Below, piece by piece: positions 60,205 to 64,000 of a stretch of 64,000 nucleotides of DNA. Within the stretch, counting starts at the first letter, position 1; each line of letters begins with the position of its first letter. Made by a program: the position numbers and the translations under genes. Source of the DNA: Tolypeutes matacus. Its lineage: Eukaryota > Chordata > Mammalia > Cingulata > Chlamyphoridae. The notes beneath the pieces were generated by a model. It did not search any database. It was not told where the DNA came from and saw only the letters and a list, made by a program, of their open reading frames with translations. The stretch covers positions 7,267,581-7,331,580 of the forward strand of contig JAKSZT010054324.1 of assembly GCA_026826555.1 (NCBI GenBank), in the 5' to 3' direction.

Positions 60205-62515
60205 CATTAGATTGAGGATTTCCTGAAAGAAGTAGGGCTCATCTGAACCTGAAAAGAAAACTTAGAACCTCCATCTGAAGGAGGAATGGACAGTTATCTT
60301 TACAGGGCAAGTGTAAATTAAAGAATAAAGGCATGGAATTAGAGGAAATGGAGGTGAGATTGTTCTAGGAGTTGAAGATCTGCATGCTGTAGCCAAGTTC
60401 TTTTACTAGCAAGTTTTACCTTGGGTCTTGATTTACTTTAAAATGGAGGCATTCCTTTACTTACAAATTGACCGGACTAGCTCCTAGAAGTCCTTAGAGC
60501 ATTAAGATTTTATGAGTGTCTAGAAAGCTCAACTTTTTGTATAAATACACATGTGCACACATCTATGGATACACACTTGGATCACTTTGGATGGTCACAT
60601 GAACTAAATATGTATCTTGGAGTAGTTCATCTAATCATTTTATTTTTTCCTACATTGATTTCATTGTCCTTGTTTGTTTCTTAAATAGAAATTTGACTAA
60701 ATGGTACTGTGGATGTGTATAGAATCTTAACCTCTTTTGTCAGCTGTTGAACACACCTGCACTTATTTTTTTGTTTTTTTGTTATGTAAAACCTTCCACC
60801 TTATTTATTTCCTGATCCTAGCCCCCTTCCCCCTACACACACTTAGCCATGGGATTAGATGGGTAGAAAGGAGGGAGGTGAGATGTCATTCCAACTACCA
60901 TAGTCAGGGCAAGGCTCCACGTGTCCATTCCAGGTTGCTGCAGTTCCTAGCAGAAAAGGCCTTTTTTTTTTTTTTTTTTTTCAGATTGGTGAGAAGGAAC
61001 AAGGAAGAGGGAGAAAAGGCCTTTTAAAATGCAGTATGGAGTTAGTGGTAATGGTGAAGGTGATGGGTGCCCATTTATTGTTTTCCTGTGTATGATTCTG
61101 TATTTGTTTAATATTCTAATAGATTTAGTTTCTTTCAAGTTTCAAATGTGCCCATTTAAAAAAATTTCCCCATTTTTAATTTGAACAATAAAGCCATCAA
61201 CAGTAGATTGTTATTTCTTAATCAGGTCAGGGCATATAAAAGGTATACCAATACCATGGCACCTAACATTCTTAATGGTGTCTATTTCTATTTAAAGCTA
61301 AAGTCCCTTTTCTAGGATACCTTTGGTAGGTGGCGATAAGCATTTTTGATATTCTGGAGTTTGATTGCTAGAAATTTATTTGTCTAAAAACTGAAGTCCT
61401 GGAGGACAGAGACACATTCATATTCTGATAGTTCCATGTACATAGAGCTTAATATTTTTATTAAATAGATGGCAGTAAAACTATTATTTTCTTTCAAAAA
61501 CAGTAATTCAAGATAAGATATATTAATCACATTATTTTTTTCTTTTGGAAACCTCTTGAAGCAATGACAATGAAATCTTCAGCCTGAGAGAATTGCTGCC
61601 TGGTTTAACAGAAGTAAGGTAGCAGTCACCTTTTTTATATTACATTTGAGACTATTCCCAGTAGTGCTGCTTTTGCTTTTCTGCATTTATTTCATACTTT
61701 CAGGTGTTCTGTATCTGGTTATATAGCTCCAAATTGAAATGAAAAGTGCAAATGGAAAGAAGGGTTGCTGTACAATTTAGAATATTTAGGCTTGATTTGC
61801 AGCTCACTATTAGGTCCAAAAGTAGGCTTTATTGTTATAAAATGTGTCTTGATCTGAAAATCCCAAAAAATACCAGTTTTCCTATGGTTTCTGTGTAATA
61901 AATGAGAGTCAGATTCTCTGAGGAGATTTAAAGATTATTCATTGCTGTTGAAGGCATTCACATCGCATGAAGATAGATCTAAATCAGTATATGAATTAAA
62001 AATTCAAACATTGTATGCTTTCCCAAACTAAATTTAGAGTTTAGTAGTTAACTTTTACTGGAACTTATTTTTAAAGGAGTCTATTTTTCCAATTTTGTAG
62101 GCTCATCTGGTGAGAGAGGTTTTATACTGATTCCTCACTCATAGAAACCAGTCTATGTAGAAACCGGTCCAAGGTAATTTTCCGTTTTCACTCTTAGATT
62201 AAAATGAGTTAACATCAGTAAAGATGGGATTAATGACCTTTATCCATTGAAAGGCATTTTGAAATTTCATTTTAGTTTTTTAATGAAGTGAGTGGGCTTA
62301 CAGTCCTTTTCAAGTCCTCCTTGAATGAGAGAGGAGGGGGCTGGAGTAGAACATGTACTAAAGGTTGCAGTGTCATTTTCTGTGTGGGGCATGGCTTTAG
62401 CAGAGCTTCTCTTCCGCACTACCTTCTTGGGTTGTGAAGTATAACACTTACACCCCTACCTGAACTAACAACCTTGTTGCATATGCTAGGGTACGCTGAG
62501 AGTAAAGAATGGGAA
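60205..62515 (+). other. Intron sequence
   Basis: A T-run lies at 60,961-60,981; one weak exon candidate is listed separately. Confidence 0.4.
61562..61613 (+). other. Weak exon candidate (52 nt)
   Basis: A good donor (TTTAACAGAA|GTAAGG at 61,613/61,614) and one open frame throughout (NDNEIFSLRELLPGLTE). The acceptor (TCTTGAAG) has its pyrimidine tract displaced by about 13 bases, which is weak. Not recognised. Confidence 0.2.
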
Positions 62516-62519
62516 CTCT

Positions 62520-62650
62520 TTGGTTTTAAAACTTGATTGTTATATCTAGGGTTAAGCCTAAGTTTTCTTATCTACAAGATAGGAGTCATGATCATACCTA
62601 CTGTAAAGGGTTGATTGGATATGTGTAGTAAAGCTCAGAAACAGTAGCTG
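62520..62650 (+). repeat. Degraded MIR fragment
   Basis: AAGTTTTCTTATCTACAAG followed by ATAGGAGTCATGATCATACC and GGGTTGATTGGATATG keeps MIR order, eroded. Confidence 0.5.
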
Positions 62651-63294
62651 TTTTTTTTTACTTCTGAATTGGGATTCTTCAGAAGACTGAAGATATCAGT
62701 GTTAATTATTTTAGAGTAATTATTTTGTCTTTAAGGCTTTGTTTCTAAAATATTTTGAATACTCCAAATCTTGTATAGTAAATAGAGTAAATTTCATCTG
62801 TACCACTTGGACAACTGAGTTTAAAGCATGGGCTTGGGTTCTATCTGTTAGGAGACCTCTTGTAGCTTTTGGGAAATGAAAGAGAATGGGAAACTAAAGA
62901 GCTGAGATTTCTCTTTCCAGTGATAAATGGAGCCATTTCAGGGGTTTCTAATTCTTAATAGATTTCTTGCCCAATTGTGTGTCTCTTGTTTGGTGTATTA
63001 GGTCTCTAAGAAGCTTATTCTACCCGGAAGGGACTTGGGTGTGGCAAGGCAATTACTGGCTCTCAATAGAAGATGTGCTAATTAGTGATCTGCATCCCTT
63101 TTAAACCAGGGTGTTGGCTGCTGGGAGTAGCAGGAGTACTGTTAAGCATCAGTGACTAAGAATTAATCTTATTTAGGTGGAAATAGGGATAGATACTGTA
63201 ATTAGATGTGAGAGACCAGTGATCAGACTTGAAAATGTAGGCCCTCAAAATTATTCCACTTTTCCGTGTGTACATGGTGGGGTTAGAGTCCAAA
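62651..63294 (+). other. Intron sequence
   Basis: No feature recognised. Confidence 0.4.
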
Positions 63295-63440
63295 ATCTTG
63301 TTTTGTACATCAGGTGACCTGGGTTCTAGTATTGGGTTTTGATCACGAGTGTGTTAGAAAAAATTACTTCATTTTTCTGTTTCTTATCTATAAAAGGTGG
63401 GATTGAAAACAAGATAACACATAGGGCTGCTTTTCTCCCT
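63295..63440 (+). repeat. Degraded MIR fragment
   Basis: TCAGGTGACCTGGGTTCTAG, then AAATTACTTCATTTTTCTG and TTCTTATCTATAAAAGG, in MIR order. Confidence 0.55.
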
Positions 63441-64000
63441 TAAAGATCTGATTTGCTGGTGTTAGAACCAGGAAAAGGGTAGGGTATTATTACCCATGAC
63501 TTTTTCTTGTTAAGGAGTAGTGGGTGAGAGTTAAATCTTACCTTGTGCTTTGGCCTTTGTGTTGGTAATTGTTTGGAGACAAAAGTGGGGGGAAAAAGCT
63601 GCTATGAAATTGCTTTAGGTTAGACTCTTTACTCTGAAATTGTCATAGCTGGGTAATAATTAGTGTTTTAGGAAAGCCATTATAAATGTTTTAATAGTTC
63701 TTCTGCCCTTCATTTTACATGGCCACCACCTGGGAGGAAATTTTGTGCACTATCAAGGAAGAATTTGATCAAGTTTTGGTTTAAGAACCTGATTAAGTCT
63801 TGACTAAATGATGCCTATTAGGTTGTAATTATATCTATCTATACAAAATGGATGATAGATTTGATTGTTGGATTACTTAAAATAGTTTTTTAAGATAATG
63901 AATTTTAATTACTGTGGATGCCTGGGAACCATTTTAAAGCCACTAAGAAGGTAGAAATGGACAAAACATTGAAAAAGAAAAGTATTCACCAGGGTGTGTA
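63441..64000 (+). other. Intron sequence to the window edge
   Basis: No exon or repeat recognised. Confidence 0.4.

Noticed and set aside
1..64000. CRISPR array, operon or other prokaryotic system
   Set aside because: No regularly spaced repeats and no compact ORF organisation; repeat content is mammalian.

Overview
This 64 kb window is non-coding vertebrate nuclear DNA and almost certainly comes from a xenarthran mammal, most likely an armadillo (Dasypus-like). The diagnostic evidence is five copies of a tRNA-derived SINE of the DAS type, three of them near-identical and four flanked by clean target-site duplications, together with a 1.36 kb retroposon resembling a xenarthran L1 3' end. Around these sit ancient mammalian repeats (MIR, L2, MER20, hAT MITEs and MaLR/ERV LTRs). 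No ORF here reads as a known protein. The longest ORFs lie in CpG-rich DNA or inside repeats and are best treated as spurious.

Layout. 1-9.3 kb is repeat-dense: an LTR split by a retroposon, a hAT MITE, two DAS-SINEs, a solo ERV LTR, a second LTR, MER20 and MIRs. 9.3-11.2 kb is plain. 11.3-13.0 kb is a CpG-rich promoter-like block ending in a strong splice donor at 13,005/13,006. 13-31.4 kb is AT-rich intron-like or intergenic DNA with scattered MIR, L2 and MITE copies. 31.4-33.3 kb is a GC-rich, repeat-free block with homeobox/POU/MEF2-type motifs. 36.7-37.57 kb looks like a bidirectional promoter: a TATA-containing plus-strand non-coding first exon ends at a consensus donor (37,566/37,567), and a minus-strand exon ends at a consensus donor (36,806/36,805). 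40.4-42.8 kb is the strongest CpG island, with several plausible plus-strand first-exon donors. 42.8-64 kb looks like a long first intron of the same plus-strand gene. It holds one convincing 47-nt cassette exon (47,584-47,630), two weaker candidates and three minus-strand DAS-SINEs.

The simplest reading is the 5' end of one plus-strand gene with several alternative non-coding first exons (about 12-13, 37 and 41-42 kb) and a divergent antisense lncRNA at 36.8 kb; the coding exons lie to the right of the window. From memory, this arrangement and the feel of the 37 kb leader fit MBNL1 with MBNL1-AS1. I cannot confirm this without alignment, because no MBNL1 coding sequence is present, so gene symbols are left empty. 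I found no new multi-gene system. The items most worth checking are the bidirectional promoter with its alternative first exons, the nine-codon ORF running into the 13,005 donor, the 47-nt exon, and the nested insertions that give a relative order of transposition.
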